Below are positions 56,061-64,000 of a stretch of 64,000 nucleotides of DNA, one piece after another; the first letter of the stretch is position 1, and each line of letters begins with the position of its first letter. Source of the DNA: Pedobacter sp. ISL-64 (lineage in GTDB: Bacteria; Bacteroidota; Bacteroidia; Sphingobacteriales; Sphingobacteriaceae); contig NZ_JAGGPU010000021.1 in the NCBI RefSeq assembly GCF_018613605.1, forward strand, positions 124,001-188,000, written 5' to 3'. Under the pieces are notes generated by a model. That model did not search any database and was not told the origin of the DNA. It saw only the letters and a program-made list of their open reading frames with translations. The translations under genes were made by a program, and so were the position numbers.

Positions 56061-57377
56061 TTAAATCGCATCCGATAAAGAAGTAAACGTAAAATCGCGA
56101 ATTTTCATTGGCGGAATCAATCCACTCCCTGTTCTCACCGGTTTACCCAAAGCTTCAACATTGTTGAGCATAATTACCGGACTCTCGTTGAACCTGAAAT
56201 TCTTGATCGGAAATTTAATCTCACCATTTTCGATGTAAAAAGTACCGTCACGCGTTAACCCGGTAAGTAATAATGTTTGAGGATCTACCGAACGGATATA
56301 CCAGAAACGGGTAACCAATATGCCTTTTTCAGTACTTTTGATCAGATCTTCCAACGATTGTGTTCCACCTTCTATGACCATACTGCGGCTAAAAGGAAGC
56401 GGTTGAACATTTTTTTGAGCAGCCCAATATCTTGAATAAGACAGGTTTTTAACTACCCCTTTTTCAACCCATTGCGTTCTTTTTACTGGTAAACCTTCGC
56501 CTGTGAATGTAGAAGATGGGATTTCAGTATTCATTGGATCAGAGTAGATATTTACGTTTTCTGAGAACAATTGCTCTCCTAAACGGGTACCACCACCCTT
56601 TTTGCTCATAAAACTCCGGCCTTCGTCAGCACTTCTGGCATCAAAACCCCTAAACATATTGCCGATAATATCGCTGGCTGCAAGTGGTTCTAAAATAACA
56701 GTATATTTTCCTGGTTCGACGGCTTTTGCACCTGCAGAACCATTGGCTTTGCTTGCTGCAATTTTGCTAAGTGCCAGGGTATCCATTTTGTCGAGATCAT
56801 TAAAGCCTTGCTCAACGTAGCCTGATCCTGTTCCTTGCTTGTTTCTAACAGTTACCGAAAAAGAAACATCGGTGCCTTTATTGTAGGCGAACAAACCTTT
56901 AGAGTTCATGATCGCGTTAAAACGGGTTGAGTTCTCTAAGAAACCGGCCGCATCTAAACCAGCTGCCTTTGATACACTTAAACTTTTTCCTACCATTTCG
57001 GCCCTGGTATCAGGAGTCATGGCAGCAGTTTTAGCATTGTATGTATTCGATTCTGGAAAAGTCTGTGGACCTAGTGGAGGCATAAACTCAGGGTTTTCTG
57101 GTGCCAGCATGGCCAGTTCTTCTGCTCTTTTTACCACCTTTTGTAAGGAAGCATCATCAAATTCATTTATCGTTGCCGAACCAGTTTTTTTACCAAAAGT
57201 GGAGCTTACACCTAAACTCATGGTACTGATCTGCCCTGCGGTAGAAACCGCATTGCGGGCATAACGGATATTCCCGCCATCAGAACCGTTTAAACCTACT
57301 TCGCAGAAATCGGCTTTCGAATAACTGATTACTTTTTTTAGTATCGCCTGGGCTTCTTCTTTACTTAATATGGCCAT
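56061..57377 (-). CDS. pmbA: TldE/PmbA-family protein, partner of TldD
   Basis: 438 residues, TldE-like: same fold as TldD but no HExxxH motif and no signal peptide (starts Met-Ala-Ile-Leu-Ser-Lys-Glu-Glu). Conserved segments include Pro-Gly-Lys-Tyr-Thr-Val-Ile-Leu-Glu-Pro and Leu-Leu-Leu-Thr-Gly-Leu-Thr-Arg-Asp-Gly. It begins two bases after the upstream tldD stop, so the two are coupled. It probably forms the heterodimer with one or both TldD copies. If TldD is exported folded through Tat, TldE could travel with it; otherwise the two would be in different compartments. Confidence 0.88.
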   Translation of the reverse strand: MAILSKEEAQAILKKVISYSKADFCEVGLNGSDGGNIRYARNAVSTAGQISTMSLGVSSTFGKKTGSATINEFDDASLQKVVKRAEELAMLAPENPEFMPPLGPQTFPESNTYNAKTAAMTPDTRAEMVGKSLSVSKAAGLDAAGFLENSTRFNAIMNSKGLFAYNKGTDVSFSVTVRNKQGTGSGYVEQGFNDLDKMDTLALSKIAASKANGSAGAKAVEPGKYTVILEPLAASDIIGNMFRGFDARSADEGRSFMSKKGGGTRLGEQLFSENVNIYSDPMNTEIPSSTFTGEGLPVKRTQWVEKGVVKNLSYSRYWAAQKNVQPLPFSRSMVIEGGTQSLEDLIKSTEKGILVTRFWYIRSVDPQTLLLTGLTRDGTFYIENGEIKFPIKNFRFNESPVIMLNNVEALGKPVRTGSGLIPPMKIRDFTFTSLSDAI

Positions 57378-57379
57378 AA

Positions 57380-59014
57380 TTATATTTTTCTTGCTGTATT
57401 GATAACATTAACTCCATTAAACCGGGTAGTGGCACTGCCATGCGATACGGCACTGCTTTGAGAAGGCTGTCCTTTTCCATCATTAAACGAACCGCCTAAA
57501 CGGTAATCACTTTCATCGCAAATGGCATTGCACGAATTCCAGAACTCTTGCGTATTGGCCTGGTAGGCTACATCGTTAAGCATGCCTGCAATTTTACCTT
57601 CCTTAATTTCGTAGAATATCTGTCCGCCGAACTGAAAATTGTAACGTTGCTGATCGATAGAAAAACTTCCGTCGCCAATGATGTAAATGCCTTTTTCAAC
57701 ATTTTTGATCATATCATCAACACTCAGTTTTTCTTTTCCTGGCTGTAGCGAAACATTTGGCATACGCTGAAACTGAACATCATCCCAGCCCTGCGAATAA
57801 CAACAGCCATTTGATTCTGTTAAACCGATAATGTGTGCCTGATCACGGATGGCCTGGTAGCTTGTGAGTATCCCATTTTTGATCAGATCCCATTTTTTGC
57901 ATTTTACGCCTTCATCATCGTAGCCAACAGCACCTAACGAACCTACCTGGGTTTTATCAGCTACAATATTTACTTTATCACTGCCAAATTTGAAATTTTT
58001 TGATTCCCATTTATCTAAGGTAAGGAAGCTGGTGCCTGCATAATTGGCTTCGTAGCCTAAAACACGGTCTAATTCTGTAGGGTGGCCAACAGATTCATGG
58101 ATGGTTAGCCAAAGGTGTGAAGGATCTAAAACCAGATCGTATTTACCTGGCTCAACCGATTTTGCTTTTACTTTTTCTGTTGCTACACGGGCTGCTTCTT
58201 TAACATCTTCCAGCATATCATAACGGCCTTTATAACGGGTTACAACACCAGTAACTTTATCTTCAGGGCGGGCATGCATGTATTCATAACCTTTACCCGA
58301 AGGTGCACTCAATGCATTACGTGTTTTAAATTTACCCGATTCGCGGTCTACTTTGGTTACATTGAAAGTCGGGTAAATGCGGTGGACATCCTGATCGATG
58401 TAAGAACCATCAGTAGATGCGAAGTATTTCTGCTCATTAACCGCGAAAATAACGGAATTTACAAAATTGGCTCCATTCTGCATGGCCACGTCGTTTACAT
58501 TCAAAAGCAGGTCTACTTTCTCCTTTACCGGAACTTCGAAGGCATTAATTTCGATTGGTGTTTTCCAGCTTACCTCGCCGTAACCTTTTTGCGGAGCCAG
58601 TTGAACCGGTTCGCCCTGTATTTTGGCATTGGCTTTTGCAACGGCAACCGCTTGTTCGGCTGCTTTGGCAATGGCATCTTTGGTTACATTGTTTGTGGCA
58701 GCAAAGCCCCAGCAGCCATTGGCTAAAACACGAATGCCTACACCATACGATTCGGTATTGGCTACGCCTTGAACACGTTTTTCGCGGGTGGCTACAAACT
58801 GGTTTAAATAACGCCCGATGCGGATATCGGCATATGTTGCACCTTTTGATTTTGCCGCATTTAGTGCAACATCAGCCAGTTCCTTTTTAATTTTAACATC
58901 TACTCCATCTAAGGCCTGTAATGGGTCTATAGGAGTTCCGAATGCAGAAAGGTCGGGAAGGAGTAGGGCACCCATACCCATTCCGGATAAGTAGAGGAAG
59001 TCTTTTCTTTTCAA
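57380..59014 (-). CDS. tldD: TldD-family metalloprotease with Tat-like signal (copy 2)
   Basis: 544 residues, the first gene of the minus-strand cluster. The N-terminus Met-Lys-Arg-Lys-Asp-Phe-Leu-Tyr then Gly-Met-Gly-Met-Gly-Ala is a Tat-like signal with Lys-Arg in the twin position. The zinc motif His-Glu-Ser-Val-Gly-His is at 306-311. Long identical segments with the other copy (for example Leu-Asn-Ala-Ala-Lys-Ser-Lys-Gly-Ala-Thr-Tyr-Ala-Asp) show a tandem duplication around pmbA. Confidence 0.88.
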   Translation of the reverse strand: MKRKDFLYLSGMGMGALLLPDLSAFGTPIDPLQALDGVDVKIKKELADVALNAAKSKGATYADIRIGRYLNQFVATREKRVQGVANTESYGVGIRVLANGCWGFAATNNVTKDAIAKAAEQAVAVAKANAKIQGEPVQLAPQKGYGEVSWKTPIEINAFEVPVKEKVDLLLNVNDVAMQNGANFVNSVIFAVNEQKYFASTDGSYIDQDVHRIYPTFNVTKVDRESGKFKTRNALSAPSGKGYEYMHARPEDKVTGVVTRYKGRYDMLEDVKEAARVATEKVKAKSVEPGKYDLVLDPSHLWLTIHESVGHPTELDRVLGYEANYAGTSFLTLDKWESKNFKFGSDKVNIVADKTQVGSLGAVGYDDEGVKCKKWDLIKNGILTSYQAIRDQAHIIGLTESNGCCYSQGWDDVQFQRMPNVSLQPGKEKLSVDDMIKNVEKGIYIIGDGSFSIDQQRYNFQFGGQIFYEIKEGKIAGMLNDVAYQANTQEFWNSCNAICDESDYRLGGSFNDGKGQPSQSSAVSHGSATTRFNGVNVINTARKI

Positions 59015-59254
59015 TTGGTTGAATTTAGTTAGTTTACGTTCTCAATATAGCCAATTGTGAAGCGAAAATTGGAAATTGATTATAACATTTTAGTTTCAAT
59101 GCTGAAAAAAGAATAATTTTTTGTCTAATGGTGTTTTTAACTAAGGATGAACATAGGTAAACATAGATTCTGGATGTTCTGGGAAGTTTTAGCCATACCT
59201 GCAAAGATGTTTTGCTACAGAAAAATACGGAAAGCACGCAATATTTACTCAATT

Positions 59255-59280
59255 GTCATCCTGAGCGAAGTCGAAGGATC
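59255..59280. repeat. Half-copy of the dispersed repeat
   Basis: GTCATCCTGAGCGAAGTCGA followed by AGGATC, the single-arm form of the family. Confidence 0.65.
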
Positions 59281-59332
59281 TTTCAGTCGTGATTACTATA
59301 GTTCTTAATGAGCGTTAGCATTAATGGGGTTT

Positions 59333-59413
59333 GTCATTCTGAACGCAGTGAAGAATCTTTATCAGATTGCACTGTTTCATTGGAGGAGGATTCTTCACTG
59401 CGTTCAGAATGAC
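59333..59413. repeat. Perfect long hairpin element, copy G
   Basis: 25-bp perfectly inverted arms (GTCATTCTGAACGCAGTGAA... and its complement) around a 31-base loop. It is 14 bases from the stop codon of the minus-strand gene 59428-61215, so its RNA would fold at that transcript's 3' end. Confidence 0.9.
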
Positions 59414-59427
59414 AGTAAGCGCGCGAC

Positions 59428-61215
59428 TTATTTAACGGCCAATATCCTCGATTCGTACCATAAAAAGCCGGCTGCAAGCAGAAACCCTGCAAAAAACCAC
59501 CAGAGTGATACTTCTTCCTCTACAATAGTATCTGTTAATTTATTTTTGGCTTTAGTAGTACCCAGGTTTTTGATAAACTGATGGGTTCCATCTAGCTTTT
59601 GTTGGTTTTTGAGTGCTTCCCAATCTGTTTTTTTGTAGATATATACTGGCTCAATGGCTTGATTTACTTCTAAATTAGTCCAGCCTGATTTTTGAGGCCA
59701 GTATAAAGCATCCCATTGGAAAGGAAGCTCCATGTTTTGTCGTGGACTGAGTAAAATACTATCGATTTTTAATTGTGGGATCCTGTCTGATGCTACCAGA
59801 TCTGCAATAATCCTCATTTTTTGGTGGATAACAGGGAATTGAGGAATGATGTTTACAGACTGAATATCGTTTCTTTTCCTGGCTGCATTGGCCAAAATTT
59901 TAGACCAATAAGTAGCATAATCAGTTTTTTGCCCTGAAAGTAACCAATTATAGGTGGCGGAAAGTGTAGAGACTAATACTTTGCCATAACCGCTGATGCT
60001 GCTATTAACTACTGTTTTACCGCTGGCATCGGCAACAATGGGCTGGTCAGTTTGGTTAGACTTTAAAAATACAGCTTGTTCAAGTGGTAACGGATTAAAT
60101 TTGTGATGATCTTCTGTCACGATTAAATTTAAGGGTTTTCCTTTTAAAACAGGAGATTCAAAACGGCCAAATTTACCACCGAGTGTTGTCAAAGCTTTTG
60201 TATTTGTAACCCTGATCAATAATCCCATTCCGTTATTAACCCCAAGCGCTATTGATGACCTTTCGTTGGGGCTAATAGCTGCTAATTCTTCTTCATCGAT
60301 GATCAGGATATCGAATTTTTTTAAGGATGATGTATTAATTCGATTAAGGTTTATGCTATCTATGTTAAGGAAATCGAAAGCAAATTTATTTTTACTGATC
60401 TGACTTCTGAAAGCCAATGGATATTGATTTTCATATAGCCAGTTTTTTAAAAATTTATATTCGAAGTCGGGAAAAGAGGCTAAAATCAGCACTTTCATGG
60501 GTGTCTGATCGCTAACCTGAACCGGCACGGGTTCTTTGGCCAGGGTATCATTTTTTTGTAACGCAATTAATTCGTAAATGGCTTTTCCTGTTTGTTTGGG
60601 ATTCGTTTTAAATGAAAAAGATTTATTCGATTTTGCCCCGATAGCGATCGAATCTACTGCTTTACCTAAGCCCTTGAACAAAAGTTTAACCATTTCGCTC
60701 CCTGAGTTTTGATAAGTTCCCTGAACTTGAAGCGGTTCACTGGTTTTTAATTTGGCTGGCCAGTTGGCAGAAATGATCCCGCCAGGATTTGCCGAAGGAT
60801 GAAAGGTGATCTGGTATCCTTTGAGGTTTTTCAGTTCAGCTGCACTTAAGCCATAACCGTAAATATTCAGTTTTCGGATATTTGGATTCGATTTTAAGAA
60901 ATAGGAGAGATCGGAAAGGGTTGTGGCCTTCGTATTTTTTAAATTTACTGATGGAAATGCATATTTTTTCCTCTTTAGTTTTGCAACAGAATCGGTGTTT
61001 GTGCCGTCGGTGAGTAAAATAATTTCATCAGGATTTTGTTTTACATGTGTTTCGTATCTGATCGGTACAATTAACAGAATAAAACAGCCCACGGCAACGA
61101 TATTCGCTAAAATTCGCCATACCAATCGCGCTCGATTTGTCCGGGTTACCTCTTTGTAGAGCAAAAAGGCCAATAAAACCAAGCTAACCAGAATAGCGAT
61201 GTATTTAAATTCCAT
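59428..61215 (-). CDS. Large membrane protein of a Bat/DUF4175-type operon
   Basis: 595 residues with two N-terminal transmembrane helices (about 4-20, 34-52), a long periplasmic part and one C-terminal helix (about 572-589). An internal segment (Lys-Val-Leu-Ile-Leu-Ala-Ser-Phe-Pro-Asp-Phe-Glu-Tyr-Lys) resembles the amidotransferase-like or VWA-associated domains found next to BatA proteins. It follows the DUF4175 gene by two bases. Exact family not recognised; role in envelope homeostasis is inferred from neighbours. Confidence 0.72.
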   Translation of the reverse strand: MEFKYIAILVSLVLLAFLLYKEVTRTNRARLVWRILANIVAVGCFILLIVPIRYETHVKQNPDEIILLTDGTNTDSVAKLKRKKYAFPSVNLKNTKATTLSDLSYFLKSNPNIRKLNIYGYGLSAAELKNLKGYQITFHPSANPGGIISANWPAKLKTSEPLQVQGTYQNSGSEMVKLLFKGLGKAVDSIAIGAKSNKSFSFKTNPKQTGKAIYELIALQKNDTLAKEPVPVQVSDQTPMKVLILASFPDFEYKFLKNWLYENQYPLAFRSQISKNKFAFDFLNIDSINLNRINTSSLKKFDILIIDEEELAAISPNERSSIALGVNNGMGLLIRVTNTKALTTLGGKFGRFESPVLKGKPLNLIVTEDHHKFNPLPLEQAVFLKSNQTDQPIVADASGKTVVNSSISGYGKVLVSTLSATYNWLLSGQKTDYATYWSKILANAARKRNDIQSVNIIPQFPVIHQKMRIIADLVASDRIPQLKIDSILLSPRQNMELPFQWDALYWPQKSGWTNLEVNQAIEPVYIYKKTDWEALKNQQKLDGTHQFIKNLGTTKAKNKLTDTIVEEEVSLWWFFAGFLLAAGFLWYESRILAVK

Positions 61216-61217
61216 AT

Positions 61218-63350
61218 CTACTTGCCGGTTTTGTTGAGGTTGTTAAAATAGTTTTGATACAATGCAGAAGCTGGACCAGTACTTTGTGTCTGCGGTTTTG
61301 CTGCTTCGGTATTGATCATTTTTTGTATAGCCTGTTCAACCAGATCAATATCGCTCATTATCAATTTATTGCCTGTGCTTAATTTTCTTAAACTGCTTAA
61401 GGCATTTAAATAGGTAGAAGGATGATCGGCTGCGGCTCCGATCATGTATTTCTCTGTTTTGCCAAGTAAGAATTGATCTTGTTCGATGAACTTTTTCCCT
61501 GTTTTTCTGCTCTCCAGTAAGGCGAGCGCTGCTTTTAAAAAGGCCGTTCTTTTTTCTTTTTGCTCAAACGACATTTTCTGAACCGGCTGTGTAATCTTAT
61601 CCAGTTCCCCGGTTAAACGTTTCTCAGGTTTTAATGCTGCCGTTTTTACAGTAGTTTTAGCCACATAAGCCCGCGACTTTTGTTGCAGATCTTTCAGTAA
61701 CCTCAGCGCTTTATATTCGTAAGGTAATGCTTCCTGGGGTTTATAAGTTCTTAAACGGAGTTCGGCATTCCACATTTCAGTTAAAACGGCCTTTAGCTGT
61801 GCCTTCATTTCTGGTTCGAAGAAGGTGGCGTCCTCTGCGATATCATGTTTATGGGCATATTTGTCCATAATGGTGCTCACATCACCAAACTTTTCGCCCT
61901 CATTCTTATGTTCCGCATGCTCGTCGTGATCATCATGATCGCCTCCTATTTCATTTTCGTTTTCTTCTCCCAAAAACTGTCCGTAACGTAATCTCAATAA
62001 CTTTTGATCGATACCTAGGTCATTACTTCTGGTTTTAAATGTCTGCACAGGTATTGATGATTGATCTTTTATTAATTTCTCGGTATCGATAATGATCTGC
62101 CTTTCGCTCCTGAAATATTCTGGAACCAGGTTAACGCCATTGGTCATTCCTGCTAAACTCATTAACTCGGCAGTATCTACAATTGAAACGAAATAGACAT
62201 CCGAACGGCTCGATTGACCATGATTATCCATCGCTTTGATGAAAAAGTAAAGTTCATCGCCTGGTTTCATGCCAAGGCTTTTTAAGTCAATCTGTTTACT
62301 TAACGTGAAGTTCCTTTTATTATCAAACCCGGTATTAAACGATAGTTTTTTCTCGGTGAAACTCACCCCTTCACCTTTACCACTGGCCATGGTTGCCGAT
62401 ATATAGGCGTCGTTGATGCCATAGTCATCTGTAAGTGATACGTTCAGGTTAATCTTTTGCGGCTGACCGATATCAATCGTGGTATGCTGTTTGGGTTGCG
62501 TAATTTTAATCGTAACGGGTAAATCAGGAATGATCTCGATCTGGTAGAGATCTGATTTTTTACCGTCCAGATCCAGTTGATAAAAGCCTGATTTGTTGAC
62601 GGTTTTGCTATATGTCCATTGCGTATGTGATGCATTTAAGGCTTTTAGTGGGGCAATTTCGTTATCGTTAAAGATGATTTTCAGTTTTTTAATACCAATG
62701 TTTGTTTCGATTTTCCAGTTTGTTTTGGCGCCTGTTTCGGCAGTAATAGTAAACTGCTTTTGTTTACGCTCAGCTTTTTGAGTGTAGGCAGGCGGAATGA
62801 TGGTAGCGCTGAAATCGGAAATTTCTGCGGGAATATTTTCTTTGATTGCCGGAATTTGACTTGCTTTTTCGTGAAAATTTAAAGGTTCACTTTTATGTAA
62901 AGAGATTTGGCTAATGCCGATGCTGATGAGCAATCCTACAAGAAGGATAATCAAGCCTAAATATAATTTCTTCACAGGCTCTTTTGGCTGCGATAGGTTG
63001 GGGATTATATTTTCGATTTTGTTGCGCTGCAGTTGTTGCAGTATAGTCAATTCATCTTGATTTTGCAGCAGGAGATCAGCACTCTCTTCCAGTTCGGGAT
63101 ACTGGTTGTTTACAAAACGCGAAACATCCTGATCGGTGGTTTTCCAAATGGGTTTTATGAATAAGAAGATGCCCAGAATAACAGGAAAAACAACTGCAAA
63201 AAGCCATGGAGAAAAATGCAGCAAGTAAACGCTCATAACCGATAAAACCAAAGAAATGGCCAAAGCAATTGCAATAATGCTAATCAGATAAAAGTTAATC
63301 CACTTTTTCCTTAGGTTACGGATCCAATTTTGTCCTTCAGCTTTTAACAT
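61218..63350 (-). CDS. DUF4175-type membrane protein with His/Asp-rich segment
   Basis: 710 residues from ATG 63350 (the frame is open further upstream to 63392). Three hydrophobic helices lie in the first 160 residues. A periplasmic Ig-like middle part and a helical C-terminal half follow; between them (about 480-505) lies a low-complexity His/Asp/Glu run (Asp-His-Asp-Asp-His-Asp-Glu-His-Ala-Glu-His) that could bind metal. The start overlaps the end of the BatA-like gene by 14 bases, showing translational coupling. Confidence 0.75.
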   Translation of the reverse strand: MLKAEGQNWIRNLRKKWINFYLISIIAIALAISLVLSVMSVYLLHFSPWLFAVVFPVILGIFLFIKPIWKTTDQDVSRFVNNQYPELEESADLLLQNQDELTILQQLQRNKIENIIPNLSQPKEPVKKLYLGLIILLVGLLISIGISQISLHKSEPLNFHEKASQIPAIKENIPAEISDFSATIIPPAYTQKAERKQKQFTITAETGAKTNWKIETNIGIKKLKIIFNDNEIAPLKALNASHTQWTYSKTVNKSGFYQLDLDGKKSDLYQIEIIPDLPVTIKITQPKQHTTIDIGQPQKINLNVSLTDDYGINDAYISATMASGKGEGVSFTEKKLSFNTGFDNKRNFTLSKQIDLKSLGMKPGDELYFFIKAMDNHGQSSRSDVYFVSIVDTAELMSLAGMTNGVNLVPEYFRSERQIIIDTEKLIKDQSSIPVQTFKTRSNDLGIDQKLLRLRYGQFLGEENENEIGGDHDDHDEHAEHKNEGEKFGDVSTIMDKYAHKHDIAEDATFFEPEMKAQLKAVLTEMWNAELRLRTYKPQEALPYEYKALRLLKDLQQKSRAYVAKTTVKTAALKPEKRLTGELDKITQPVQKMSFEQKEKRTAFLKAALALLESRKTGKKFIEQDQFLLGKTEKYMIGAAADHPSTYLNALSSLRKLSTGNKLIMSDIDLVEQAIQKMINTEAAKPQTQSTGPASALYQNYFNNLNKTGK

Positions 63351-64000
63351 AATTCGGTTTTTTTCTGAATGATAAAATACGTTCGGTAACAAAAATCAAA
63401 AGGGCAGTTATCCAAAATAAAGTTACAAGTTCTTCATTTTGAGTAATTTGTGTAGATTCTGCTTTGGTAATCTCGGTAACTTCTTTTTGCTGAACTGATA
63501 AGCTCCGCTGATCGGCAGGATTGTCTTCGAAACCGAAGTCTGTTGAGTTTTCCGCTCTGATCACAATCGGCATCAACGCTTTTACAAATAAGCCATCCCA
63601 AACCAGTTCGTTCCATTGCGGGTTAAAACGGCTGTAAAAGTGAAAGATATGTAAGGAATCAGCCTTTTCATTTGTCAATACTGCATTTCCAAAACCATCG
63701 GTCCATATTTTTTCAGCTTGGCTGGTTGAGGCAATTCTTTTACTCAATTTAATATGACGACCATAAATGTTAATAGTAGATGGTGTGGCAACTACTTTTC
63801 CTTTTTCGTATTGAAATAATGCTCCATCCAATGCAATTGATGATTTGAAATCTGATGAAACCGGATTATCAGATAACCAAAAACCAATGGTTGCTTTTCC
63901 TGCAACTGCATTGATGATAATTTTCCGTTTGGTGAAACTTTCAATGGCTTTTAAGGCCGCAATGAGATATTTACTGTCTGTAATACCCGAAGTTTCGTGT
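63337..64000 (-). CDS. BatA-like membrane protein, C-terminal part (cut by window edge)
   Basis: The frame is open to the edge, so the N-terminus is outside the window. The visible 220 residues end with a transmembrane helix (Leu-Phe-Trp-Ile-Thr-Ala-Leu-Leu-Ile-Phe-Val) and Glu-Arg-Ile-Leu-Ser-Phe-Arg-Lys-Lys, a typical tail of BatA/aerotolerance-regulator-like proteins. It overlaps the DUF4175 gene start by 14 bases. An apparent TTG start at 63831 is internal and not used. Confidence 0.7.
   Translation of the reverse strand, partial: HETSGITDSKYLIAALKAIESFTKRKIIINAVAGKATIGFWLSDNPVSSDFKSSIALDGALFQYEKGKVVATPSTINIYGRHIKLSKRIASTSQAEKIWTDGFGNAVLTNEKADSLHIFHFYSRFNPQWNELVWDGLFVKALMPIVIRAENSTDFGFEDNPADQRSLSVQQKEVTEITKAESTQITQNEELVTLFWITALLIFVTERILSFRKKPNYVKS

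Larger units (their letters stand above)
59015..59427. other. Spacer with two repeat elements
   Basis: About 410 bases upstream of the tldD cluster and downstream of the 59428-61215 gene. It holds a half-repeat (59255-59280) and a full hairpin (59333-59413). No gene supported. Confidence 0.65.

Overview
The window comes from a Bacteroidota chromosome, most likely a Sphingobacteriaceae member close to Pedobacter. The reasons are two SusC/SusD pairs, a type IX secretion (T9SS) sorting domain beside a PorV-type protein, many lipoproteins with a Cys-Lys-Lys start, PUL accessory families (DUF5007, DUF5008, DUF4983, fasciclin), an AT-rich sequence with almost no Shine-Dalgarno sites, and promoter-like TAnnTTTG boxes. 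The genus is an inference from gene content; no rRNA is present.

Layout. 1-1.2 kb: 3' part of a secreted thioredoxin-like protein, then a terminator. 1.6-11.3 kb: a very large T9SS-exported polysaccharide lyase-like protein with two CBM3 modules, followed by a PorV paralogue. 11.6-22.5 kb: a SusR-like membrane-spanning regulator, then GH31, GH43, a GH43-like enzyme and GH51, separated by long spacers that hold MITE-like repeats. 23.2-41.6 kb: a continuous same-strand polysaccharide-utilisation operon, SusC-SusD-fasciclin/CBM6-DUF5007-SusC-SusD-fasciclin-DUF5008-DUF4983-GH95. The enzymes (alpha-xylosidase or alpha-glucosidase type, beta-xylosidase/arabinofuranosidase types, alpha-L-fucosidase) would fit a fucosylated, arabinosylated hemicellulose such as xyloglucan, but no endo-glucanase is visible here.

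41.7-51.7 kb: smaller units. These are an AraC regulator divergent from a DUF1772-like protein plus FAD monooxygenase pair, a membrane-anchored winged-helix regulator, an uncharacterised three-gene envelope operon, an AraC regulator followed by a secreted amidohydrolase, and a small membrane protein. 51.7-52.9 kb (minus strand): a tRNA-Cys with odd pairing, two unrecognised mini-ORFs and a DUF4833 gene. 52.9-54.3 kb has no ordinary gene. It holds repeats and, on the plus strand, a promoter-like site, a 24-codon ORF ending Cys-Cys-Cys-Arg, a strongly structured region and a terminator. This looks like an undescribed leader or regulatory RNA. 54.3-59.0 kb (minus): a tldD-tldE-tldD cluster with Tat-like signals on the TldD copies. 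59.4-64 kb (minus): three genes of a membrane operon (BatA-like C-terminus at the window edge, a DUF4175-type protein, a large membrane protein).

A family of intergenic repeats beginning GTCATTTCGACC or GTCATCCTGAGCG recurs about ten times. At least two copies carry 16-bp terminal inverted repeats. The strongest leads are the structured Cys-leader region, the MITE family, the T9SS giant with its PorV partner, the apparently inactivated phosphatase-fold protein in the PUL, and the TldD/TldE cluster with Tat signals only on TldD.
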